Positions 18,149 through 26,701 of a DNA stretch of 54,318 bases are shown piece after piece. Position 1 is the stretch's first letter; every line of letters begins with the position of its first letter. This DNA comes from Shewanella chilikensis (lineage in GTDB: Bacteria > Pseudomonadota > Gammaproteobacteria > Enterobacterales > Shewanellaceae): contig NZ_NIJM01000025.1 in assembly GCF_002836945.1 (NCBI RefSeq), positions 17,473 through 71,790 of the forward strand, read 5' to 3'. The notes under the pieces are model-generated. The model saw only the letters and a list, made by a program, of their open reading frames with translations. It ran no database searches and was not told where the DNA came from. Both the position numbers and the translations under genes were made by a program.

Positions 18149-18418
18149 ATGACTCCCGAAGCACTGATCGACATTTTTCGCGAAGCCCTGGCGGTGATTG
18201 TGTTGATGGTTTCGGCCATAGTGGTGCCCGGGTTAGTTATAGGTTTGATTGTGGCCGTGTTTCAGGCGGCAACCTCCATTAACGAACAGACATTGAGTTT
18301 TCTGCCCAGGCTCTTGATGACTCTGTTCGCACTCATGTTTCTTGGCCATTGGCTGGTACGCACCATGATGGAGTTCTTTATCGAGATGGTTCACAGGATC
18401 CCACAAGTGGTGGGCTGA
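18149..18418 (+). CDS. fliQ: Flagellar export gate protein FliQ
   Basis: An 89-residue protein with two hydrophobic helices (about 16-40 and 52-75) and the family segment GLIVAVFQAATSINEQTLSFLPR. It is part of the FliPQR gate. An AGGAGG lies just upstream of the ATG. Only 3 nt separate it from fliR. Confidence 0.97.
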   Translation: MTPEALIDIFREALAVIVLMVSAIVVPGLVIGLIVAVFQAATSINEQTLSFLPRLLMTLFALMFLGHWLVRTMMEFFIEMVHRIPQVVG

Positions 18419-18421
18419 ACC

Positions 18422-19219
18422 ATGGAGATACTGTTCGACAGCATTCAACAAACCCTGGCCGCCTATCTTTGGCCCCTGTTTCGGGTGGCCAGCATGTTGA
18501 TGGTGATGGCGGTTTTTGGTGCCAATACCACGCCCGCCAGAGTCCGTTTATTGCTTTCGCTGGCCCTGACGGTGGCGATAGCACCTGTCCTGCCGCCCAT
18601 GCCCGGGGTGGACCTTTTCTCTCTGGCGGCGGTATTTATTACTGCTCAGCAAATTCTTATCGGCACTGCCATGGGTTTTGTCACCTTACTTATCATGCAA
18701 ACCTTTGTGCTGACCGGGCAGATAATCGGTATGCAGACCAGTTTGGGTTTTGCCTCTATGGTGGATCCCAGCTCAGGGCAGCAGACACTTGTGATAGGTA
18801 ACTTCTTTTTGCTGCTCACCACCATGATCTTCCTGGCGGTCGATGGTCACCTGGTGATGATACGTATGTTGGTGGCAAGCTTTGAAACCTTGCCGGTATC
18901 CAATGAAGGGATAAAAATCGCCAATTATCGAACTCTGGCCGAGTGGGGCAGTTATATGTTTGGTGCCGCTTTGACCATGTCTATCTCGGCCATTGTGGCT
19001 TTGCTTACCGTTAACCTTTCTTTCGGGGTAATGACCCGGGCGGCGCCACAGCTGAACATCTTTGCCATAGGTTTTCCCGTCACCATGATAGGCGGGCTGA
19101 TTATTCTGTGGCTGACGCTGGGGCCTGTAATGGCTCACTTCGATGAGGTTTGGCATGCGGCGCAGCTGTTGCTGTGTGACATGCTGGAGCTGACCTGTAA
19201 TCTGGATGGAGTGCCCTGA
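18422..19219 (+). CDS. fliR: Flagellar export gate protein FliR
   Basis: A 265-residue, very hydrophobic protein with about six membrane segments and the FliR/SpaR pattern LFRVASMLMVMAVFG, plus MGFVTLLIMQTFVLTGQIIGMQTSLGFASMVDP near residues 80-115. One FliR caps the FliP-FliQ assembly. The stop overlaps the flhB start (TGATG), which fits the close FliR-FlhB association, fused in some bacteria. Confidence 0.96.
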   Translation: MEILFDSIQQTLAAYLWPLFRVASMLMVMAVFGANTTPARVRLLLSLALTVAIAPVLPPMPGVDLFSLAAVFITAQQILIGTAMGFVTLLIMQTFVLTGQIIGMQTSLGFASMVDPSSGQQTLVIGNFFLLLTTMIFLAVDGHLVMIRMLVASFETLPVSNEGIKIANYRTLAEWGSYMFGAALTMSISAIVALLTVNLSFGVMTRAAPQLNIFAIGFPVTMIGGLIILWLTLGPVMAHFDEVWHAAQLLLCDMLELTCNLDGVP

Positions 19220-20355
19220 TGGCAGAAAACGAAGATGGGCAGGAAAAAACCGAGGAGGCAACCTCCAGGCGCTTGCAACAGGCCAGAGAGAAAGGGCAGG
19301 TTGCAAGGTCAAAAGAGTTAGGCACTTCAGCGGTATTATTGGCTGCAGCTCTAGGTTTTGCCATGTTGGGGCCAAGTCTGGCTGCCAGTCTGGCCTCGGT
19401 CATGAGCCGTCTCTTCTCCATGGAGCGGGATCAGATATTCGATACCAATAGTCTGTTCAATGTCTGGGGTATAGTTGCCGCCGAGCTGGGTTGGCCTATG
19501 GCCGGTTTTATTCTGTTTCTCGGTTTCGTGGCCTTTGTCGGTAATATTGTCCTCGGTGGTATTAGTTTCTCGGCTCAGGCATTTATGCCCAAGGGCAGCA
19601 AGATGAACCCCTTGAACGGCTTTAAACGTATGTTTGGGGTACAGGCGCTGGTGGAGTTGGCCAAGGGGATTGCCAAGTTTTCTGTGGTGGCACTATCGGC
19701 TTATCTGCTGCTGAGTTTTTATTTCGACGATATCCTGAGGTTGTCGCAGGATCACTTGCCGGGCAATATACGCCATGCACTGGAGCTCTTGGTATGGATC
19801 TTTATTTTGCTCTGCGCTTCGACCTTAGTGATAGTGGTGATCGATGTGCCGTTTCAAATTTGGAATCACGCCAAACAGTTGCGGATGACCAAACAGGAAG
19901 TCAAGGACGAGTACAAAGACACTGAAGGCAAGCCTGAAGTCAAAGGCCGTATTCGCCAGTTGCAAAGGGAGATGGCCCAGCGGCGGATGATGACCGAAGT
20001 GCCCAATGCCGATGTGATAGTGGTTAACCCTGAGCACTTTGCGGTGGCGATAAAATATGATGTCGACAAGTCACCGGCGCCCTTTGTGCTTGCCAAAGGT
20101 GTCGACGATGTGGCCTTTAAAATCCGTGAAATTGCCAGGGAGCACCAAGTCGCCATAGTGTCGGCGCCGCCATTGGCGCGGGCGATTTACCATACCACCA
20201 AGCTTAATCAACAGATCCCCGAAGGTCTTTTCACCGCTGTGGCCCAAGTGCTCGCCTATGTGTTCCAGCTCAGGCAATACCAAAAAGGCAAGGGCACACG
20301 GCCCAAACCCATTCCTCTCAATCAACCCATTCCGGATGAATACAAGCAGTATTGA
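19219..20355 (+). CDS. flhB: Flagellar export switch protein FlhB
   Basis: A 378-residue protein with four membrane helices in the first half and a cytoplasmic autocleavage domain. The N-terminus is typical (EDGQEKTEEATSRRLQQARE). The cleavage motif reads NPEH at residues 270-273; cleavage occurs between Asn and Pro. The usual motif is NPTH, so Thr is replaced by Glu while the catalytic Asn-Pro is kept. FlhB with FliK switches substrate specificity when the hook is complete. It ends the fliK operon and is followed by a sigma-54 promoter. Confidence 0.96.
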   Translation: MAENEDGQEKTEEATSRRLQQAREKGQVARSKELGTSAVLLAAALGFAMLGPSLAASLASVMSRLFSMERDQIFDTNSLFNVWGIVAAELGWPMAGFILFLGFVAFVGNIVLGGISFSAQAFMPKGSKMNPLNGFKRMFGVQALVELAKGIAKFSVVALSAYLLLSFYFDDILRLSQDHLPGNIRHALELLVWIFILLCASTLVIVVIDVPFQIWNHAKQLRMTKQEVKDEYKDTEGKPEVKGRIRQLQREMAQRRMMTEVPNADVIVVNPEHFAVAIKYDVDKSPAPFVLAKGVDDVAFKIREIAREHQVAIVSAPPLARAIYHTTKLNQQIPEGLFTAVAQVLAYVFQLRQYQKGKGTRPKPIPLNQPIPDEYKQY

Positions 20356-20362
20356 GGTGAAC

Positions 20363-20380
20363 TTGGCGTGAAACTTGCTG
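20363..20380 (+). promoter_or_regulatory. Sigma-54 promoter for flhA operon
   Basis: TTGGCGTGAAACTTGCTG has GG (20365-20366) and GC (20377-20378) exactly 10 nt apart. It lies in the 62-bp flhB-flhA gap and closely resembles the fliK promoter. It should transcribe flhA, flhF, flhG, fliA and probably the chemotaxis genes. Confidence 0.85.
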
Positions 20381-20417
20381 AACTCAGCCCAAGTGTCAAA
20401 CTTCAGGCTAATAGTGA

Positions 20418-22523
20418 ATGGATGTTAAAGCGACGCTCGGGCAACTGAGGCAAGTAAAACCGGCAAACTTCAAGGGCGTAGGCACGCCGCTTCTGGTGCT
20501 GGCGACATTGGCCATGATAGTTTTGCCTATGCCGGCCTTTCTGCTGGATATCCTGTTTTCCTTCAATATCGCTTTGGCGCTGGTGGTGCTCTTGGTGGCT
20601 GTTTATACCCAAAGGCCGCTGGATTTTGCCGCTTTCCCGACCGTTTTGCTGGTTGCCACTTTGCTCAGACTGGCGCTTAACGTCGCCTCTACCCGGGTGG
20701 TGTTGCTTGAAGGTCACAATGGTGGTGATGCAGCCGGTAAAGTGATTGAAGCCTTCGGCTCGGTGGTGATCGGCGGTAACTATGCCGTGGGTCTAGTGGT
20801 GTTCCTCATTCTGATTATCATCAACTTTGCCGTGGTGACCAAAGGTGCAGGGCGTATCTCTGAGGTAAGTGCTCGCTTTACCTTGGATGCTATGCCGGGT
20901 AAACAGATGGCGATTGATGCTGACCTCAATGCTGGGATCCTTAACCAGGAGCAGGCCAGGGTGCGCCGCGAAGAGGTGACCCGCGAGGCTGACTTCTACG
21001 GCTCTATGGATGGTGCCTCCAAGTTTGTTAAAGGGGACGCGATTGCCGGTATTTTGATCTTGGTGATCAATATTCTCGGTGGTTTCATCATAGGTATAGT
21101 CCAGCACGGGCTGAGTTTTTCCCAAGCGGTAGAGATTTACACCCTGCTGACCATAGGTGACGGCTTGGTAGCGCAGATCCCAGGGCTGCTGTTGTCGATT
21201 GCTGCGGCGCTGATGGTGACCCGCCAGAATGAGTCCGGCGATATGGGACAGCAGGTCGTACAGCAGATGTTCGACAATCCCAAATCTTTGATGATCGCTT
21301 CGGCAGTGCTCTTTGTGATGGGAATAGTACCCGGCATGCCACATCTGGCATTTTTAACCTTTGCAGTACTGACCTCTGTGGGCGCTTTCTTTATCTATAA
21401 GCGCAATGAAAAGAACAAACAACAGGCGCTGGAACTGGCCAAGAAAGGGCCGACCGAGAAAAGCCTTAGTGAACCTAAAGAGCTTAGTTGGGACGATGTG
21501 CGTCATGTTGACACCATAGGCTTGGAGGTGGGTTATCGCCTTATTCCTTTGGTGGATAAAGGTCAGGGCGGCGAGCTTCTTGGCCGTATCAAAGGGGTTC
21601 GCAAGAAGTTGTCTCAGGAGCTGGGATTCCTGGTGCCGGCGGTGCATATCCGCGACAACCTGGACCTTTCCCCAAATGCCTATCGTATCTCCTTGATGGG
21701 GGTGGCCAGTGGTGAAGCCGAAGTGCGTCACGATTGCGAATTGGCAATCAACCCGGGCCAGGTATTTGGTAAGCTGGATGGCATAGAAACCAAAGATCCC
21801 GCCTTTGGTCTGGATGCGGTATGGATTGCACCCGAGCTCAGAGAACACGCCCAAACCCTGGGTTACACGGTTGTGGATGCCGCCACTGTGGTCGCTACCC
21901 ATCTCAGCCAACTTTTGACCAACAACGCCTCCAAACTGCTGGGTTATGAAGAAGTGCAACAGTTGCTGGATATGCTGGCCAAGCATTCGCCCAAATTGGT
22001 CGATGGTTTTATTCCCGATGTGATGACCTTGGGGAATGTGGTTAAAGTGATGCAAAACTTGCTTAATGAAGGGGTGTCGATTCGGGATCTGCGTACCATA
22101 GTGCAAACTTTGCTTGAGTATGGGCCCAAAAGTAATGATACCGAGGTGTTGACCGCCGCCGTGCGTATTGCCCTCAAACGTATGATAGTGCAGGAGATAG
22201 CCGGTCCTGAGCCGGAAATCCCCGTCATAACTTTGGCGCCAGAATTGGAACAGATGTTGCATCAGTCAATGCAGGCGACAGGGGGCGAAGGTCCGAATAT
22301 CGAGCCGGGACTGGCAGAGCGTATGCAACAGTCACTGGCAGGCGCAGCCCAGAAGCAGGAAATGGTCGGTCAGCCCGCCATATTGCTGACATCCGGCATG
22401 CTGCGTTCTACCCTGTCTCGTTTTGTTAAGCACACTATTCCCAATCTGCGGGTGATCTCTTATCAGGAGATCCCAGACGAGAAACAGATACGTATAGTGT
22501 CAGCCGTTGGCCAACAGGGGTAA
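20418..22523 (+). CDS. flhA: Flagellar export gate protein FlhA
   Basis: A 701-residue protein with eight membrane helices in the first 330 residues and a large cytoplasmic ring domain. The FHIPEP family segment LLRLALNVASTRVVLLEGH is near residues 80-98, and the cytoplasmic loop has RISEVSARFTLDAMPGKQMAIDADLNAG. FlhA forms a nonamer that receives chaperone-substrate complexes and uses proton motive force. The start is ATG at 20418; flhF follows after 6 nt. Confidence 0.97.
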   Translation: MDVKATLGQLRQVKPANFKGVGTPLLVLATLAMIVLPMPAFLLDILFSFNIALALVVLLVAVYTQRPLDFAAFPTVLLVATLLRLALNVASTRVVLLEGHNGGDAAGKVIEAFGSVVIGGNYAVGLVVFLILIIINFAVVTKGAGRISEVSARFTLDAMPGKQMAIDADLNAGILNQEQARVRREEVTREADFYGSMDGASKFVKGDAIAGILILVINILGGFIIGIVQHGLSFSQAVEIYTLLTIGDGLVAQIPGLLLSIAAALMVTRQNESGDMGQQVVQQMFDNPKSLMIASAVLFVMGIVPGMPHLAFLTFAVLTSVGAFFIYKRNEKNKQQALELAKKGPTEKSLSEPKELSWDDVRHVDTIGLEVGYRLIPLVDKGQGGELLGRIKGVRKKLSQELGFLVPAVHIRDNLDLSPNAYRISLMGVASGEAEVRHDCELAINPGQVFGKLDGIETKDPAFGLDAVWIAPELREHAQTLGYTVVDAATVVATHLSQLLTNNASKLLGYEEVQQLLDMLAKHSPKLVDGFIPDVMTLGNVVKVMQNLLNEGVSIRDLRTIVQTLLEYGPKSNDTEVLTAAVRIALKRMIVQEIAGPEPEIPVITLAPELEQMLHQSMQATGGEGPNIEPGLAERMQQSLAGAAQKQEMVGQPAILLTSGMLRSTLSRFVKHTIPNLRVISYQEIPDEKQIRIVSAVGQQG

Positions 22524-22529
22524 CCGAGA

Positions 22530-23906
22530 GTGAAGATTAAACGTTTTTTTGCCAAAGATATGCGCGCAGCCCTGGCTCAGGTGAAAGAGACTCTGGGCGC
22601 AGATGCCGTGATCATGTCCAATAAAAAGGTTACCGGCGGCATCGAAATAGTGGCAGCGGTTGATTATGACGACCCCAAGCCAGCAGCGGCACCAACCGCA
22701 TCGCCTTTTATGGAATTGGGAGAGGATAAAGTCTCCCTCGGCGCTGGGCATGTACACACTAGCAGAAAAGCCAAACCAGAGCCTGTGGCCGACTCTTTGC
22801 AAGCTTTACTTGAGCGGCAACAGAGCCGTTTGAATGAACAGCTTGGGCAGCAAAGTAACGTCAAGGAACTCGAGATGCCGGCTTGGGCCCAAGGGCTTAC
22901 TGAAGAGCACAAACCTGCACCACAGCTGCGGGAAAAGACACCGGAGCGGGTAAGCAAGGGCAACAGCGCCAAGCAACAGCAAGAGATGGAGGCCATGCGT
23001 GAAGAGCTGGCTTCGCTGCGCGGCTTGTTGACGCACCAGCTGTCCAGTCTAATGGCGGATCAGCGCAGCCGCACCGATCCCGTCGGCGCTATGCTGGAAC
23101 GTAAATTATTGGAAGCTGAATTCTCCCCCGAAGTTGCCGAGCGTCTGGCATCGCTGAGTCAGCACTATCAAAGCGCTGAGCTTGGACATGCCTTGCCGCA
23201 AAGTCTGGCAAACCTGCTTGATAATCAGGGGGATGATTTAATGCGTCAGGGTGGAATTGTCGCCCTGGTCGGCCCTACAGGAGTCGGTAAAACCACGACA
23301 TTGGCTAAACTGGCGGCCCGTTTTATTGCCCACCATGGCCCGGATTCCGTATTGTTGGTTACCATGGACCATTATCGCATCGGAGCCTTTGAGCAATTGG
23401 CAACTTATGGCAAAATAATGGGATGCCCGGTGAAGCAAGCTCATGACCTCAATGAGTTGGAGCAGATACTGTATCAGTTCCGCAGCCGGAAGCTGGTTTT
23501 GATAGATACCGCTGGTATGGGTCAAAGGGATATGCGCCTGTACCAACAACTGGATAATCTTGCCGCCAATACCCGTTTGCCTATTCGTAGCTATCTGGTG
23601 CTCTCGGCGACCGGCCAACGTCGGGTGCTTGAAGAGGCGGTAAGTCATTTCCAGCGAATTGATCTCGCGGGGGCGGTTTTAACTAAACTTGATGAGTCCG
23701 TCTCTTTGGGGGCCGCGTTGAGCGTGTTGATCCAAAGTGGATTATCATTAAGTTATATTACTGATGGTCAAAGGGTTCCTGAGGATATGCAGGTCGCCGA
23801 TACCCTGACCTTGGCCAAGCAGGCATTGGCCATACTGAACAAGACTGAAGCAAGTCATTTTAATAATAAAGCCAGGTCAGAAGAGATGACCTATGCATTT
23901 GAGTAA
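22530..23906 (+). CDS. flhF: Polar flagellum placement GTPase FlhF
   Basis: A 458-residue SRP-type GTPase. An N-terminal basic region (MKIKRFFAKDMRAALAQVKE) is followed by a variable linker, then N and G domains with P-loop GPTGVGKTTTLAKLA (near 248-262), DTAGMGQRD and TKLDE. FlhF marks the old pole and recruits the first flagellar components, giving polar placement. The start is GTG at 22530. flhG begins 4 nt after its stop. Confidence 0.96.
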   Translation: MKIKRFFAKDMRAALAQVKETLGADAVIMSNKKVTGGIEIVAAVDYDDPKPAAAPTASPFMELGEDKVSLGAGHVHTSRKAKPEPVADSLQALLERQQSRLNEQLGQQSNVKELEMPAWAQGLTEEHKPAPQLREKTPERVSKGNSAKQQQEMEAMREELASLRGLLTHQLSSLMADQRSRTDPVGAMLERKLLEAEFSPEVAERLASLSQHYQSAELGHALPQSLANLLDNQGDDLMRQGGIVALVGPTGVGKTTTLAKLAARFIAHHGPDSVLLVTMDHYRIGAFEQLATYGKIMGCPVKQAHDLNELEQILYQFRSRKLVLIDTAGMGQRDMRLYQQLDNLAANTRLPIRSYLVLSATGQRRVLEEAVSHFQRIDLAGAVLTKLDESVSLGAALSVLIQSGLSLSYITDGQRVPEDMQVADTLTLAKQALAILNKTEASHFNNKARSEEMTYAFE

Positions 23907-23910
23907 AGCT

Positions 23911-24792
23911 ATGACCCGGGACCAAGCGAGCGGTTTACGAATGATGAATCAACCAAATAACGAAAAAGTAAAAGTAATTGCCGTGACCGGAGGCAAGGGG
24001 GGCGTGGGTAAAACCAGTGTCTCCATCAATACTGCGGTTGCTCTGGCAGAAAAAGGCAAACGTGTCCTGGTTTTGGATGCTGACTTAGGGTTGGCTAATG
24101 TGGATGTGATGCTCGGCCTACGCGCCGAACGCAATTTGTCCCATGTGCTATCGGGAGAGTCTGAACTTGATGATATTATCGTTCGTGGCCCAAAAGGAAT
24201 AGGCATTATTCCTGCCACCTCGGGGACTCAGGCCATGGTCGAACTGACTGCGGCACAGCACGCCGGGCTTATCCGCGCCTTCAGCGAAATGAAAACCCAG
24301 TTTGATATCTTGGTAGTCGATACGGCCGCCGGGATCTCGGATATGGTACTCAGCTTCTCTCGTGCATCACAGGATGTACTCGTGGTTGTCTGTGATGAAC
24401 CCACCTCTATTACCGACGCTTATGCGCTGATTAAGATACTCAGTCGTGAGCATGGTGTGTTCCGCTTCAAAATTGTCGCAAATATGGTACGGAGTTTGCG
24501 GGAAGGGATGGAGTTATTTGCTAAGCTCAGTAAAGTAACAGACAGATTTTTGGATGTGGCACTTGAACTTGTGGCAACTATCCCGTTCGACGAGAATCTG
24601 CGTAAGTCGGTGCGGAAACAGAAACTGATAGTGGAAGCTTATCCCAAGTCTCCGGCCAGTATTGCTTATCATGGACTGGCAAACAAGATTATGAGCTGGC
24701 CTATACCTCAGCAACCTGGAGGGCATCTCGAGTTTTTTGTTGAGCGCTTGGTTCAAAGGACAGATTACCGAGAGGATGGTACGAGTGAATAA
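23911..24792 (+). CDS. flhG: Flagellar number regulator FlhG (FleN, MinD-like ATPase)
   Basis: A 293-residue MinD/ParA-family ATPase with deviant Walker A TGGKGGVGKTS (about 26-36), LVLDADLGLANVDVMLG and DTAAGISDMV. The frame opens earlier (ATG 23893, inside flhF). The start at 23911 places the conserved DQAxxLR motif (DQASGLR, 4-10), which stimulates FlhF GTPase activity, at the extreme N-terminus as in relatives. FlhG limits flagellar number by acting on FlhF and on FlrA. A C-terminal amphipathic helix (near residues 265-285) may serve membrane contact. Confidence 0.95.
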   Translation: MTRDQASGLRMMNQPNNEKVKVIAVTGGKGGVGKTSVSINTAVALAEKGKRVLVLDADLGLANVDVMLGLRAERNLSHVLSGESELDDIIVRGPKGIGIIPATSGTQAMVELTAAQHAGLIRAFSEMKTQFDILVVDTAAGISDMVLSFSRASQDVLVVVCDEPTSITDAYALIKILSREHGVFRFKIVANMVRSLREGMELFAKLSKVTDRFLDVALELVATIPFDENLRKSVRKQKLIVEAYPKSPASIAYHGLANKIMSWPIPQQPGGHLEFFVERLVQRTDYREDGTSE

Positions 24793-25504
24793 AGCGGCTG
24801 CATACGCAGGTTTAAACGATAAGACACAGATCGTTGAGCATTATGCACCGCTGGTAAAACGAATAGCCCATCATCTGCTTGCCCGTCTGCCTGCATCGGT
24901 TCAACTCGATGACCTGCTGCAGGCCGGCATGATGGGATTGCTGGAAGCTTCATCCAAGTTTGATGGCAGCAAAGGCGCCAAATTTGAGACCTTTGCCGGG
25001 ATCCGCATCCGTGGCGCCATGATAGATGAGATACGCCGTGGCGACTGGGTTCCGCGCTCGGTTCATCGCAATAACCGGCGAGTCGCTCAGGTGATGGATG
25101 AGCTTGAACAGGAGTTGGGGCGGGATGCCCGTGATAGTGAAATTGCCGAGCGATTGGAGATGTCGTTGGATGAATATCATCATATTCTCAATGATGTTTC
25201 TACCGGTAAAATCATAGGAATAGAAGATTTGGGGGTAGCGCCCGATGTGTTGATGTCGGAAGATATGCCGGCAGATGACACTTTTGAGGGCCTGGCTCAA
25301 AGCAAATTCCAATCAGCCTTAACCGATGCCATTAAGCGCTTGCCAGAGCGCGATGCCTTGGTTTTGTCGCTGTATTATGACGAAGCACTGAATTTAAAAG
25401 AGATTGGTGTCATTCTTGAGGTAAGTGAGTCCCGGGTGAGCCAGATCCATAGTCAGGCCATGCTGAGGCTGAAAGCCAAACTCAAGCATTGGACACAAGC
25501 GTAA
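24785..25504 (+). CDS. fliA: RNA polymerase sigma factor FliA (sigma-28)
   Basis: A 239-residue flagellar sigma factor with region 2 (YAPLVKRIAHHLLARLPASVQLDDLLQAGMMGLLEA), GAKFETFAGIRIRGAMIDEIRRGDWVPRSV, and region 4 helix-turn-helix (LKEIGVILEVSESRVSQIHSQ). GTG 24785 is chosen because GAGG at 24772-24775 is at good spacing. An ATG at 24776 has that GAGG directly against it. It overlaps the flhG end by 8 nt. FliA transcribes late genes such as flagellin and motor genes and is held by FlgM until hook completion. Confidence 0.94.
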   Translation: MNKAAAYAGLNDKTQIVEHYAPLVKRIAHHLLARLPASVQLDDLLQAGMMGLLEASSKFDGSKGAKFETFAGIRIRGAMIDEIRRGDWVPRSVHRNNRRVAQVMDELEQELGRDARDSEIAERLEMSLDEYHHILNDVSTGKIIGIEDLGVAPDVLMSEDMPADDTFEGLAQSKFQSALTDAIKRLPERDALVLSLYYDEALNLKEIGVILEVSESRVSQIHSQAMLRLKAKLKHWTQA

Positions 25505-25551
25505 TTAATGATTGAGCAACTTATAAGTATGTCAGCTCACCGGAGGAAACC

Positions 25552-25935
25552 TTGGACAAGAATATGAAGATTCTTATCGTTGACGACTTTTCAACGATGA
25601 GACGGATCATTAAGAACTTGTTGCGAGACCTGGGGTTCAATAACACCCAGGAAGCAGACGATGGTTCAACAGCTCTGCCTATGCTGCAAAAGGGCGACTT
25701 TGACTTCGTCGTGACCGACTGGAATATGCCCGGGATGCAGGGAATCGATCTGCTCAAGGCGATTCGCGCCGACGAGCATCTCAAACATATCCCTGTGTTA
25801 ATGGTAACTGCCGAAGCCAAACGTGAACAGATTATTGCGGCGGCTCAGGCCGGTGTGAATGGTTATGTTGTTAAGCCTTTTACCGCGGCTACGTTGAAAG
25901 AGAAATTGGATAAGATTTTCGAACGGCTCGGTTGA
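25552..25935 (+). CDS. cheY: Chemotaxis response regulator CheY
   Basis: A 127-residue single receiver domain with acidic pocket Asp11-Asp12, phospho-acceptor Asp56 ([12 protein letters not shown]), a Thr in MVTAEAK and Lys in GYVVKPFTA. CheY-P binds FliM and changes rotation. The start is TTG at 25552 with a near-perfect GGAGGAAA upstream (25541-25548). An internal ATG at 25564 would remove the four-residue extension and lies too far from that site. It is first in cheYZAB, 47 nt after fliA. Confidence 0.96.
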   Translation: MDKNMKILIVDDFSTMRRIIKNLLRDLGFNNTQEADDGSTALPMLQKGDFDFVVTDWNMPGMQGIDLLKAIRADEHLKHIPVLMVTAEAKREQIIAAAQAGVNGYVVKPFTAATLKEKLDKIFERLG

Positions 25936-25948
25936 GTGGGGTGATGCA

Positions 25949-26686
25949 ATGAAAGCAGAGACATCCGGGCTGGTGACTTTGGAGCAGGCACAGGAATTGG
26001 TTGCCCTGCTCAGTCAGGGAGAGCAGGACAAGGCCGACGAATTGCTGCGGGAACTGGCGGCTCCCCTGCAAAGGGATCTGTTCGAAGAAGTCGGTAAGTT
26101 GACCCGCCAGTTGCACAACGCCTTAGTGGATTTTCAGGTAGATAGCCGCCTTATTGAGCTTGCCAACACTGATATCCCCGATGCCAAAGAACGTCTTACC
26201 TATGTCATTGATATGACAGAGCAAGCAGCCAACAAAACTATGGACGCAGTCGAAGAATGCCTGCCTTTGTCGGATGCTTTGAGCACCAACCTGCAAAATG
26301 TCAAACCAGCCTGGGATAAGCTGATGCGCCGTGATTTGGCCTTGCATGAGTTCAAGGGCCTGTGTCATGACGTACAACACTTTATGCAACAGAGTGAAGC
26401 TGATGCTTGTCGGCTGCGGGAATTACTGAATCAGATACTGATGGCTCAGGATTTTCAGGATTTGACCGGACAGATGATCCGTCGGGTCATAGAACTGGTG
26501 CGGGAAGTGGAAAACAGCTTGGTTTCTTTGCTGACCGTGTTCGGTGAGCAGCCGCTGGATGATCTCTGTGGCGCTGAGGATAAGAGCATAGAGGCAGAAG
26601 GTCCCATACTGAACGCAGAGCAACGCGAAGACGTGGTGAATGGTCAGGATGAAGTCGATGATCTGCTATCAAGTCTGGGTTTCTAA
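25949..26686 (+). CDS. cheZ: CheY-P phosphatase CheZ
   Basis: A 245-residue helical protein with catalytic segment AQDFQDLTGQMIRR, in which Asp171 and Gln175 correspond to E. coli Asp143 and Gln147. The C-terminal peptide DEVDDLLSSLGF is the CheY-binding helix. It dephosphorylates CheY-P for signal termination. It lies 13 nt after cheY. Confidence 0.95.
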   Translation: MKAETSGLVTLEQAQELVALLSQGEQDKADELLRELAAPLQRDLFEEVGKLTRQLHNALVDFQVDSRLIELANTDIPDAKERLTYVIDMTEQAANKTMDAVEECLPLSDALSTNLQNVKPAWDKLMRRDLALHEFKGLCHDVQHFMQQSEADACRLRELLNQILMAQDFQDLTGQMIRRVIELVREVENSLVSLLTVFGEQPLDDLCGAEDKSIEAEGPILNAEQREDVVNGQDEVDDLLSSLGF

Positions 26687-26701
26687 TTAGGAGTCAATTT
26701 A

